From Peltaster fructicola (lineage: Eukaryota > Ascomycota > Dothideomycetes), in NCBI GenBank assembly GCA_001592805.2, contig CP051139.1, positions 1,860,001 through 1,924,000 of the forward strand: DNA of 64,000 bases, given 5' to 3'. The position numbers and the translations under genes were made by a program. Positions within the stretch are counted from its first letter, which is position 1; the number at the start of each line of letters is the position of its first letter. Of this stretch, positions 54,175 to 64,000 are shown piece after piece. A model generated the notes under the pieces. That model worked only from the letters and a program-made list of their open reading frames with translations. It had not been told where the DNA came from and did no database searches.

Positions 54175-54942
54175 TCAAAGAACGTATGCCGCGAGCAACG
54201 CCGACAGGAAGAGTGCGAATGAGTATGCCGAGCCTGCTGTGATACTAGCAGCCATGCTGGTCGTGTCAAATGGTGATCCTCCGCCAGAGTTGTTGGTATT
54301 CTGAGTTGCCTGTGCAGCTGTGGCGCTTGTGGAGGATGGTGCTGAAGCTGCAGCTGAAGTGCTGTATATGAAGATTGGTGCTGATGATTGTGCTGCTGAT
54401 GAAGCAGTCGTCTGGCTGCTTGTGGATGTGGATGAGGTGCTGGCACTCGAGACTGATGTTGTTGTTGTCGCAACAGCATCTGCGGAAGAAGAAGATGACG
54501 AGGTAGTGGAAGTGCTACTAGTTGACGAATCGGTTGTGGCTTCTACGGCTGTCGTTGGAGCCTGCGTGCTCGTGGGTGCTTGTGTACTTGATGTCGAGCT
54601 TGTCATGATCGCAGTAGTGGTCGCTGCAGGAGCATTCGGACACAAGCTCTGCACGCCATCGGATGTGAGGAATGTGTTGAGAACATTGGTGGTGCTGAAG
54701 ACATTCGCACTGGAACAAGCCAACTGGATCGCCGGCAGTAGGGTCTGGAGTCCAGCGATACATGCTGTGCTGCAACCTAGGCCTGCCGTGAAATCCGAGC
54801 TCTTGCATCCGGCCACCTGCTGTGTATATACGGTGTTGCACGCGTTGGGCAGATTCTGGAGATGTGGCTGGAAGTCGGAAAGACTGATGGCGTAAATTGA
54901 TGGCAATGCTGCCAAAAGTGTGACTGCTGTTGCTGAACGCAT
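54175..54942 (-). CDS. secreted Cys-containing, Ser/Thr-rich GPI-type surface protein
   Basis: A 255-residue single exon. The ATG at 54942 begins a classic signal peptide (MRSATAVTLLAALPSIYA). The mature part (about 20-105) holds six Cys (ACNTVY, AGCKSS, GCSTACIAG, LACSS, LCPNA) in a small helical module. A Ser/Thr/Ala tract of about 110 residues follows, surely O-mannosylated. The C-terminus has a probable GPI site (NNSGGG) and a hydrophobic tail (YSFALFLSALLAAYVL). The frame is open for 330 bases upstream but that part is not protein-like and would bury the signal peptide. The Cys count is below the eight of CFEM domains, so I call it a cell-wall protein of unknown role, possibly effector-like. 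Confidence 0.88.
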   Translation of the reverse strand: MRSATAVTLLAALPSIYAISLSDFQPHLQNLPNACNTVYTQQVAGCKSSDFTAGLGCSTACIAGLQTLLPAIQLACSSANVFSTTNVLNTFLTSDGVQSLCPNAPAATTTAIMTSSTSSTQAPTSTQAPTTAVEATTDSSTSSTSTTSSSSSSADAVATTTTSVSSASTSSTSTSSQTTASSAAQSSAPIFIYSTSAAASAPSSTSATAAQATQNTNNSGGGSPFDTTSMAASITAGSAYSFALFLSALLAAYVL

Positions 54943-55902
54943 GGTGGCTATGTGTGCTCGCGCTGTGTTGCTGGTTGTGATTGATATGACACGGTCGCGA
55001 TGCGCACGCTGATGATGAGCTTTGTGGATGGAAAGTCGAACGATGACCTGCAACGAGTGGACGCAGCTCCAGGCTGCTACGGAGTTCGTTGGTCCGTGGA
55101 AGGAGAGTGTCAATGGCGCAGTCGCGCAGCAAAGCAGTTGGTTTCGAGAAGGGAGAGGCAGGAGGCTCACGGCGCTTGACCGATCGACCGAGTCTTGGCC
55201 GCAGGCTAAAGGATCTCCGCAATCTCTTTTTATTTTAGGTTGGTCCTTTGTCGCCGAGCTTGTTCTGCTCACAATGCTATACAGACGTGTGAAAGACTGA
55301 TAGGTGTGTTGATGAAAGAGTGACAGAGCAAGAATGTCTTCGAAGTGGCCGGGATGTGGCAGAGGGACGGATGCACAGCATTCTCGAGCATGTGCATATC
55401 TGCATGGTTTCAGGATTGCTTACTTCTTACTGGAGAACAAACGCGTAGCTAGTGCTGCAAGCGAAAAGATGAAACGTGGTTAGGGGTTGAAGGAGCACAC
55501 CGTCAGCCTGGATACTGACCTCATACTGGAGCTGATGGCATGCTGTATAGCTGACAGCTAGCATGGAATGTAGTAGATGGGATCATTCTTGCACACAGGC
55601 ACACTCAGAATGCTTCTGATCATGCTGTTCGTATGGCCCAGGGGAAGAGGAGAAGGATTCTCATCATGCATGACATGAAACTTAAAAGGTCGCTCATCGG
55701 ATGCTCCGTGGCTATACCTGATATGCTAGCTACATTATGTGCGTGAGCGGCCATCTAGCTGGGCGCTCATTTCTGCATAAGATATGCTTCTGCCACCATT
55801 GGCATGTGTAACAACAAACGCCTAGTGATGCAATGCATGAGCTTGAGCGCTGCGAATCGAAGAGCTGGACCATCGTGGGCCCGTATGTACAGATGACTTG
55901 TT
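54943..55902. other. intergenic region between the surface protein and cyclin genes
   Basis: About 960 bases. It includes the surface-protein promoter. The short frames are not protein-like and I see no repeat or RNA gene. Confidence 0.45.
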
Positions 55903-57676
55903 TTACTGCGACAGTGGATGTCGTTGAGGGTAAACCGGCGGAATGGGACCACGTAGCGGCGCAAGTGAGGTCTGGTCGAGCCATCCGTTCTGCCCGATGT
56001 ATGGCAGACGTCCACTATGCAGTTGAGCTTGTTTGGCAAGTGGCTGATAGTGCATTTGAGATTGCTCAATGTTTTGTTGTCGTTGATGAAGTGCTGCTGT
56101 GGGTGGTGGGTACAGCAGTGTTGATACGTTATGTACTGGTCGATATGGCGAGCTTCGTTGATGCAAAAAGACCGAGGGAGATGCATTCGTGTGTGGGATC
56201 ATTGATTTGACTGGTGTACGTATGCTGGCCGCTGGAGAGCTTCCTGTTGTAGCTGTATACGGGCTGTGCTGTTGTGCTTGCTGGAATTGTGGTAGCAGTT
56301 GTGGCACCGGCTGCAATTGTGAAGTAGCATATAGTGGTGCAGAGCTTGTTGTACTTGGATAGACGAGACCCATCGCTCTGGTCGGTACTGGGAAAGGTGG
56401 AAGTGGCTGTACTGCCATATGTGGTGCCTGTGACACTGGTGCAGGTAGACGCATATCAATGCCATACGTCGAGATCCTCTTAGCAGGTGGCTCGCTCTGA
56501 TGGTCATCCAAGCTTCGCTTTCGGGGGTTGTTGATCACTGGTGCTAGTGCCAACGGTGACTGAGCTGGTGTTGGGCCATGTATGAAGGAGCCTATGAAAT
56601 CTGTAGCGTAGGGAGGTGACGCTTGTGTTGATGCAGGCGGAGACGGCAGCGCCAGAGGCATTCTCAGGGACGATGCTGGTGGCAGTATTGGTGCTGGAAT
56701 TGCCCCTGTGGTTGTTGCTCGTTCAAAGAAGGCAGCATATCTGCCAATCAAGGATTGCCAACGGGTCCAGTCCTCAGCGGAGGTGTACAGGCAGTACTTC
56801 ATGTTGCTGAGGAACTCGACCTCCATGATGTGCACCTCGCTCACATTGATGCCAGAGACCTCGGCCCACGTCTTGTTCGTATAAGTGTTGTCATCCAGGA
56901 ACTTGTTTCCGAGCATAAGAGCCACGGTGAGCAAACGGTATTCGCTGCCCGGTTTGCCCTTGACTGACGGATTGAGCTTTTTGAGTCGGTGAATGAAGAG
57001 CAATGCTAGCAGGACCACATTCGGTCCCACAAGCGTTGTTGACAGGATTGTTGTCACCCATTTCCTGAAGCCCGTCGTGGGCGATGCATCCTTTGCTAGA
57101 GGTCTGGCTGGCGTCAACTGTACAGGAGTATCCTCGATTGATTGCAGAAGATCCGATGATTCGAACCAGAAGAAGCATGTGATCTAAGTGGTGTCAGTGA
57201 TTGAGAATCGTCATTAATCACGAGATCCTCACCTCAGCAGCAAGCTCCGCCAAACTGCCACCGCTGTCGTTGACCGACCTTGGTATCTGAAACGGCTTTG
57301 CAATGTCGTTTGCTTGTGAAGGTCTTCGGGAGACAGTCTCTGTTGTAGATTCGAAGTCCACAGCAGGTCTACTCAGGTTTGCTGGGCTGGGCGGTCGAGC
57401 ATGGTCATGCTCTTGTGAGGTGTAGGGTTTGTAGACATACTGGTCTCCAAGTACAGAGTCATGTCCTCGCTCTTGACGGAAGCCTTGCTCGAAGGTGTAT
57501 TGAGCTCCATGCATCTCAGGTGGAGGCGTCGGAGGTCGATTCAGGTGGACGTATGCTGCATATGGCGAGTCCTGAGAAAGGTGGTGTGGATCGAAAGATG
57601 TGCCGGAATTATCAAAAGGGTTTCTGAAGGTGACGGCACCGTTGGTATACATCGAAGGCGGAAGTGTACGCTGCAT
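55903..57676 (-). CDS. Pho80/PCL-type cyclin (Clg1-like)
   Basis: Two exons (57676-57233 and 57183-55903; 49-base intron) give 574 residues. The N-terminal 130 residues are Pro/Ser-rich. The intron splits the start of the folded domain: LAELAAE joins ITCFFWFESSDLL. The cyclin box runs from about 175 to 285, with VVLLALLFIHRLKK, LTVALMLGNKFLDDNTYTNKTWAEVSG and IMEVEFLSNMKYCLYTS, which is the Pho80/PCL pattern. The C-terminal half is Pro/Gln/Ser-rich with KRISTYGIDMRLP. Such cyclins partner Pho85-type kinases in nutrient and polarity control; the resemblance in size and long tail is to yeast Clg1. The frame is open 174 bases above the ATG only through a TTG. Confidence 0.88.
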
Positions 57677-58074
57677 GAGTGGTGAGCAGTCTGTCGAGGA
57701 ATAGCTCTTCAAGAAGCAGTGGATGGCATGTGTCTGGCTGTGAATGTCGACTGCTGAGGAATGTGAGTGATGGTCGAGGGTGTAAGTGAGGTAAATGGTA
57801 GAAGAGTAAAGAAGAAGGTGAGGTTTAGTGGTGTTAGAGTTGAGAAGCAATTGCCGAGTTGAGTAAAAGTAACTAGTTCAGGAGCGAGGGAGGCAGTGAG
57901 GTTGTGTTGACTGCGCAAGCAAGGGCAACAGCGGCGATGTGCAGTGGCATGTAGGTTTGGTCGATGTGAACAGTGTGACAGTAAGTAGAGAGGAGAGAGG
58001 ACCAGAGCCAAATTTACTGTTGAATGCCAGTGGATCGGAGAGCATGGCACACAAACACGCATCACCAAGAAAGG

Positions 58075-58128
58075 ACGACGATGATGCTGATGATGATGCT
58101 GCTGCTGCTGCTGCTGCTACTACTGCTC
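58075..58128. repeat. GAT/GCT trinucleotide repeat
   Basis: A run of GAC/GAT/GCT triplets ends in seven consecutive GCT units at about 58099-58119, then CTACTACTGCTCC. It lies about 400 bases upstream of the cyclin start codon, on the side where that gene's leader would be. Confidence 0.85.
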
Positions 58129-58396
58129 CTGCGGCTGGTGCTGGTAATGATGATCGTCTGTGGCTCTACACTACCTTTCCTGCGAGACAGGCGTTCCTAA
58201 TGGCCCTGCCCAGTTTAGAATGCGCGAGCGATAGTAGTATAGTTGGGACGGGCGTGCTTCTGGCTGCGTCTGCTGGGCTGCGCGCGAGGCGGCAGGAATA
58301 GAGCAGGACAGGCAAGCAAGTAGGGTAGTGTGTAATGTCATGCTTCCCGTCGCGGCCGCCGTGGGAAGCAAAGAAGAAAAAGAGGCCCATGCAGAG

Positions 58397-58419
58397 TCGC
58401 GCGCGCGCGCGCGTGCGTA
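58397..58419. repeat. alternating CG dinucleotide run
   Basis: CGCGCGCGCGCGCGTGCGTAC: strictly alternating pyrimidine-purine, the sequence type most prone to left-handed Z-DNA. It lies about 730 bases upstream of the cyclin start. Confidence 0.85.
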
Positions 58420-58496
58420 CGAGAGGAGGGCTAGAAAGTGTGGTAAGGGAGAAAAGTGATAGTGTGTATCGAGGGAGGAACTGACAGGCAATAGGC

Positions 58497-58530
58497 TAGT
58501 GCGTGCGTGCGTGCGTGCGTGTGTGTGCGT
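58497..58530. repeat. GTGC tetranucleotide repeat with GT tail
   Basis: Six or so GTGC units (TGCGTGCGTGCGTGCGTGCG) run into GTGTGTGTGCGTG, again alternating purine-pyrimidine. Confidence 0.85.
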
Positions 58531-58877
58531 GATCCAATGACCAGCGCCCGAACCAGGCCGGAAGCGTACTGAGCACACGCTGCTGATGAGCAAAAAAGAA
58601 AGTGTGGACAAGTCTGAGAAGCAACGCGCAGGCGAAGGTCAAGGTTTGTGTCTGGTGTATCGGCTGGCTGGGCACAACGACAAGCAAGATTGCTGCTGCC
58701 ACTCCAGCGGACCAAACAACACCGCTCGGCAAATACGAATCAAGAAGCCACCTACCGAGCAGCTTTAGGAGTTAGTAACCTCCACTCACACCCACACATC
58801 GATCTCTTGTGTGTTCCTCGCTTTCACCATTACAGTACTGTCTCTCTACTGACCAAACACTCGCGAATCTCTCGAAG

Positions 58878-58900
58878 CTATGTGTGTGTGTGTGGTGCGT
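58878..58900. repeat. GT dinucleotide run
   Basis: TATGTGTGTGTGTGTGGTGCG, about seven GT units, the third alternating run within 500 bases. Confidence 0.8.
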
Positions 58901-60556
58901 GAGGCGACATGCTTTGGCTTGGGACCGCGCCGGCCATCGCCCACGTTGGCGCAGCTGCCGTGTCTCTAACATCAGAAGGAATGATGCGCAATAGATTGAT
59001 GACGAGGATCTAGTCAAACACTAATACCACAAACACGAAACGACAGGGTTTAAACGCAAGCAGCCTGATCTGTCGTTTGGAGCCCGGAGATCGCGTGTCG
59101 TCCGAGTCAACCAGGGCGAGCCATCTACAGCTTGGTCTTGTCGTTTTGTCGTTGATCCCTACGCCAAAAGAGGACATATCACGATATGAGCTCAACGATC
59201 AGGGCTGCAGTGGGCTTGCTGACGAGAACAAACCGTGCGCCCTGCAGGCAACGACCGCAGTGACAACGACGACTTTGCTACATATGCACAAGTATGACTA
59301 GCACCTTCCAGCCAGTGTCTAGAGAGCAATCCTTGGAACGAGTGTGGTGGCTACAAGAATGCACTATGCATGAATGCTTCGAGCACAAGGACTCCCTCAC
59401 ATCCAATTGGACGACAGTCCGATCATTTGGCTCAAACACCAACCACACGTAACCGAGTGATATGGGTCCTTGCGGATGCGCCCTCGACCGATGCATCACG
59501 CATACGTGCATGTACGTCTGACACGATCAGCCTTCGCGGCACCGCAAGCGGCTTGCTCGAATGGCCTGACGGGACTGGAAACAAAGGGGCCTTGGCGCGG
59601 CGTTGTGCTGAGATGAGATGACTCTTTGTGTGGAGGAGGCCCAGTACATGCACCATGAATCCGTCTATCCATCCATCCATTTCAAGCAACCAGCGAACCG
59701 ATGGGATCATGACAATTCTACAGCTTCAACCTCGCAAAGCCCAGAGGCCCACAAATAGCTATACCGCCGTAATCCAACGGCCTCATTCCTGGCAGCGAGC
59801 GGCGTCAGCGGCAACAAACTGCAGTTGGCGTTCTTCGCTCTGCGATTAGTCTGGCCACGTCCTGTTCAGTCTTTGCCTCTGCTAAGCCGCCAGCCAGAGT
59901 ATGCTTTTCCTTGTAGATTGCTCGGCTATGACATGGTCACCGACTCGTTGACGATCACAAGGTCCAAGTCGCACGACTTCGCTGGTACACGACCAGTCTC
60001 CGAGCCAGCCGAATCATAAGACGCCAGCGGAAGTAGACATGCAGGCTCTGAGTTACCTGGAATCTAGCATGCCTCCCTGGCCGCGCAACGAATGCTTCTC
60101 ATCCTCTCACGGCGACTGATGCATGTCACACCATCTCGAGACACTCGAGACGCCACCACTTGGAATAGCTTACGAGCGCAGAGTACGAAGAAGATTCCAC
60201 CCAGCTAGATCTCTTCTCGATGGAGCCATACGGCCACGGTCACTAGGCCAAGCGGCTAAAAAATCACAGCCCCTGCTCGATAGGAGACGCAAAGTCAAAC
60301 AATCCAGTGGCACTGGGGCCGTTCGTTACCAATTACAACGGTTGCTTTAACCCCTCTCCGTCAGGCCAAGGCTGTTTGTGCCAGCAGTGTGCTCATCAAC
60401 AGGCAGCTTTCTTTTCTTGCTCCATCGATAGTCGCTAGAAAGACTGACCGTGTCATCATACACGGACGTCTGTGCTTGTCTCGTGCGTCAGGAGAGAAGG
60501 TTTGTCTCTATGTCATCAGGCCTTTCTATCTTCAAGGTTCAACTTCGTACGACTGT

Positions 60557-60582
60557 CAGCGGCGGCGGCGGCAGCAGCAGCT
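60557..60582. repeat. GGC/AGC triplet repeat
   Basis: CAGCGGCGGCGGCGGCAGCAGCAGC, nine triplets in the gene-poor region and not inside a convincing reading frame. Confidence 0.75.
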
Positions 60583-61230
60583 TCGTCGTCTTCGTAAGGC
60601 CGTCATAGGACAAGACGCTAGAGTGGTCTCTTGGTGCAGACGTTATTTCGACTGATTGCAGCTGGTGGGCACATTTGTTAGCTGTCCGCCTGCAACCCAT
60701 GGACCGTTTCATTCGAGAAAGTACAACGCCATGACTGCTCACTCCAAGCGACGCATGTAGCATCGGACTTGTCCTATCAGGCGACTTGAGATGTGTTCAG
60801 AAAATATCTCGTTCCTTAGTGCATCATATTCGGGCCATGGTATGGAGTCTCGGTAAATCATGCGTGCTCTCGAATCTGATCAGCACAATCTTGCGAGTGG
60901 CACCATCAGCTCGAAGTTTGCGCATAGCGGAGGGCTAAGCCACGGTCATGCTGCAGATCTGCAAGATACATCCCATGTTCCTGTCGTCCAAGGTCACTAC
61001 GTTGGGGCGGTCAGAGAGAAGACTAGAGGCAAGGACAGCCCATGCCTTGCTGCATGCAGCATTCCTGGCCAAAGATGATCTGTCGCCCTGCAACAGGCTG
61101 AAAGATTGCACACTGTGTGGCGTAGCTAGCCTGTCGTGACCGTGGGACACTCTCAAAGCTTTACAGAGGTACATCGGTCTCTAGCAGCCGATCCTGTTTG
61201 ATGGTTGACAAAATATATATGCTTCAAGTA

Positions 61231-61254
61231 TCGATAGTTGCGCGGCACTATCGA
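61231..61254. repeat. small perfect inverted repeat
   Basis: TCGATAGT at 61231-61238 and ACTATCGA at 61247-61254 flank an eight-base GC-rich loop. It could be a protein-binding palindrome or a hairpin; no gene is near enough to tell. Confidence 0.5.
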
Positions 61255-64000
61255 GCGTGGGTCATACACTGGTATATGTGGTCTCAACTTGCCGATAGCC
61301 AGATCGCTGCCGCCATTTCAGATCGTCCTCAGCAGCACAAGACGACCGCAGAGCAACGCTAAAGTTGCTTTGTTGGTTGTAGCTGCTTGTGACATGTGCA
61401 ATGTAGATCTGGGCATGTCTCGAAAGCTTGTTGTACAGGCTGGCGATATACGCACCTCCGAGGCGTCGCACGCGGTCAAACAAGGGGGTCGAGGAAAAGG
61501 ATCGTGTTGCAGCTTGCGTAGCCCGACGAAAGATTCTTTGCCGTTGTCCGTCCGACAGCGCCGTCAGGGCATGCGTCGTTTGCAAGGGTTCGTCGCTCCT
61601 CGGAAAGGTCCTGTTTGCAAGTCGGCCATTGCCAACAAATCGAGCTCGTGATGATTGGTGACAGTGGAGCAGTACTCTAGGCGAGATCTAGCCTCTTGGA
61701 CATGATGCCAGCCTCATGTCATGTTGGTGGTCATCATCCTCAGCTCTTGCTGATCGTCTCATGTGGAGATCATCCCAAATTTCGCCTCTGTCGATGCTTT
61801 TTCAGTTGTGCTATCCGCTAACGGAAGATTGTCCATTACTGTACAAGCTGGCTTGCATGACATCCATCGGTACGAGTGGAGGTCCTGTGTCAGACAAGGC
61901 AAATGGGAGCCATGTCTATTCTCGGCCAAGAGGAGTCTCTGTCTCGCAAGTCGTGCCACTGTTGTGCTTCTGTGATCACCAGAATATCGTGCCTCTGAGA
62001 CACGAAAGATCTGTTCGAGACTTGCCACAAAGGAGTGAGTTGCTGGAGCTAACTTTTGATGCAGCTAGATCTGCGTCTCGGACACTTGCACTTTCCAGGC
62101 AGTTGGTGCTGATATCCTTGGACACATGCAACGATATCGTACTTATCGGGTCGCTGTAGTATGCGCTGCAGTCGCGGATGATCATATTGCTCCGGCTATA
62201 GCATGACTGCCATCGTACCTGATCAAGGTCAGCGCGTGCGTCTCAGAAGGTGTGATGGTCAAGCCACTGTACGCACAGTAAGGTGCCTCTGACTGTAGGT
62301 CTCCTCTCTCAAACCCACCATATCAAACGACCGGTACTCTCTCGATTGTCATCGATGATCGTGTCGTTTGCAGGCAAGGAGCGTAGGTGCGGATCTCGTG
62401 TGTCTTCCTGACGAAGGACGCGGGTCCCAAATCGTGGGTAATCCATCTTACCAACTGTGCTGCGAGACCTCTACGGAGCCTTGCTCGTCACCGACAGATG
62501 CATGTCAGCGGGTAGAGCAGTGTCTGCTGTGCTTCGCTACGACACGTTGCCGGGCGAGACGGCCATTGCCTGCAGGAGGACTTTCGGCAACTTCGAACAA
62601 CCATAGACGTCTTTCTCCACCACACACCTGAGGCGAAATGCTTCGGCGAAGTCTTCCAGTCAAAGCATTCGAAGATCGAGCGCAGAAAGTCAGCTTTGTC
62701 GGCACAGTGCTTCGCGAATGAGCCCGAACCAACACCTTGTGTTGTCTCAACGTATCATAGTCAGGCGCCGACACGGCATGAGCTTCATGTACCAGCACCT
62801 TGCTGTTGGCACGAGAGACAGGCCGCTATCAATGCACATTCTTCTTCGAATCGGGAGGGAAGGACATGTTGGCTGGGTGTGACGTATCGCAAGGGAATCT
62901 GTGTGTTCTCTCTTCAGTGCTTATCTTCCGAAGGTCTTCGGATGTCGGCGTGATGAATGCTCTACCATCAACATTGCATGTTGTCCCTATTGCCTGACGA
63001 GGAGCGCAATCGGCCTAGATCACCGGGAGCTATGCATATGCTCACCAGCAAGACTACTCAACAGCAGTAGGAAGGCTGTGGATTACCAGTGCTCAGTCGA
63101 CGAGTAGCTATGACCACTGCAAGCTTGTTGACAGATGAACTGCTTGGCTGCGAGTAATAGATCCTAGATGGTCGAGAGTCGGTCGGAGTCTCTACTGACC
63201 TGGTGGTCACTCTACTCGTGAACCAAGTGGCAGCACTCCTCGGAAGCAGGCGCACTATGGCAGTCACACCATGCTCGTAACTCTGCATCCGCTTGTTGGA
63301 GCTGTTTCTGCGACTCGGTGGGAGCAGCGCGTGTCTCTGCATCGCGTTGTCTGCCGTAGGAAGAGGAAGGAACAGGCTGACCGACCTCAACCCTAGCCAT
63401 AGATGGGGAGTGTGGTGAAGCAGCAGGTCTTGATCGCAAAACGACATGCGGAGATCAGCATCTCACCACGATGGACTTTCAAGTGTGCAAGGATATGAGT
63501 GTAAGTACCAGAGCACCGCACGATGGTGTGCTTCGATCACATAGTGAGATGTAGTGTGTGATCGTCAAAGGTGAGGTCAATAAATCCATGGCTGGCTTCA
63601 TCGTCTCTCAGCTTTTCTTGCTCTGCTACCACTGTCTTCCCACGCCACCCTCGAGCGATACTCCAAGCGATGCATGACGCATTTCCCGTCGAGCATTAGC
63701 TACGGATAGCGGTGCCATAGACAGCGATGGCGACCAAAATCGAGTCGAATCGAGAATCGTCGAGCTTACGTTGTATCTCTGGCACTGCAGACCACAGATG
63801 TGCGACACCAAAACGACAGCTACCCTTAGGTGGCTGCTTTATAGAGCTCATCAGGCTCGCCAATGGCGCCTCGATCGAGCAAGCGTAACGATACGCCGCA
63901 ATCATGCATTGAACAAACTTTGGCCCCATGGGCTGTGGGATGGTCATGCCATAGAGTGAGCGTTTCGTTACAAAGGCTGTGTAGCTGCCTAGTATCACGG

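Larger units (their letters stand above)
57677..64000. other. gene-poor region, about 6.3 kb
   Basis: No open frame here looks like protein: composition is poor, frames overlap on both strands and I could not join them through good splice sites into any known family. The first 1.3 kb next to the cyclin gene carries several simple repeats, listed separately. No rRNA or tRNA could be recognised by eye. A long leader or promoter of the cyclin gene, non-coding RNA, or the upstream region of a gene beyond the right edge are all possible. Confidence 0.55.

Noticed and set aside
54175-54600. Long plus-strand open frame opposite the Ser/Thr tract
   Set aside because: It is the antisense shadow of a low-complexity coding region and has no independent coding character.
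54943-55272. N-terminal extension of the surface protein gene
   Set aside because: The extension is not protein-like and would place the signal peptide internally; the ATG at 54942 gives a standard secreted precursor.
55480-55495. Telomere-like GGTTAGGGG
   Set aside because: A single copy with no tandem array is expected by chance.
61238-62160. Open frames of 137-147 codons in the gene-poor region
   Set aside because: Composition is not protein-like, frames overlap on both strands, and no domain or splice-joined extension was found.
62505-62545. Possible tRNA-like sequence (GGTAGAGCAG)
   Set aside because: Only an A-box-like fragment; no B-box or cloverleaf could be formed around it.

Overview
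The window is a stretch of nuclear DNA from a filamentous ascomycete (Pezizomycotina, perhaps Dothideomycetes). The evidence is spliceosomal introns of 40-75 bases with GT...AG ends, dense genes on both strands, and fungal families such as samB/Mub1, ChAPs (Bch1/Bud7), Hir3, Dad4, Pho80-type cyclins, modin-like proteins and an external NADH dehydrogenase. The class is an inference; no marker gene fixes the species.

Layout. 1-3269 (-): multi-PAS hybrid histidine kinase whose C-terminus lies beyond the left edge. 4140-5652 (+): DHHC palmitoyltransferase Pfa4, six exons. 5776-6627 (+): SAM methyltransferase. 7662-9667 (+): MYND protein samB/Mub1. 10477-12276 (+): CorA-type Mg2+ transporter. 12355-12995 (-): Atg16. 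13715-15221 (+): FAD-linked oxidase. 15255-15806 (-): alkyltransferase-like protein. 16039-17031 (+): Cwc26/Bud13. 17384-18976 (-): zinc-finger-like protein. 20554-22273 (+): unknown disordered protein. 22423-24681 (-): Arp5. 24846-27137 (-): Afg2/Drg1. 27735-29895 (+): modin-like membrane protein. 30199-31509 (+): probable mitochondrial protein. 31644-37565 (-): Slh1/ASCC3 helicase. 37763-38192 (+): tiny DASH subunit Dad4. 38703-41872 (+): NACHT-ankyrin (NLR-like) gene with a reading-frame break. 42110-42868 (-): SNARE Ykt6. 43328-45544 (-): ChAPs. 45971-51598 (+): Hir3. 51914-53736 (-): external NADH dehydrogenase. 54175-54942 (-): GPI-type cell-surface protein. 55903-57676 (-): Pho80/Clg1-like cyclin. 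57677-64000: about 6.3 kb without a convincing gene, with simple repeats near the cyclin.

Most genes are single-copy housekeeping functions: chromatin (Arp5, Hir3), ribosome biogenesis and quality control (Afg2, Slh1), splicing (Cwc26), kinetochore (Dad4), trafficking (Ykt6, ChAPs, Pfa4) and autophagy (Atg16). There is no operon-like or biosynthetic cluster. The accessory-looking parts are the modin-like gene, the NACHT-ankyrin gene and the gene-poor right end. I found no transposon, CRISPR array, rRNA or tRNA gene.

Start codons are the first credible ATG. Several reading frames stay open further upstream through TTG or GTG codons, which were not used. Splice sites were read by eye from frame, GT/AG ends and expected family sequence.
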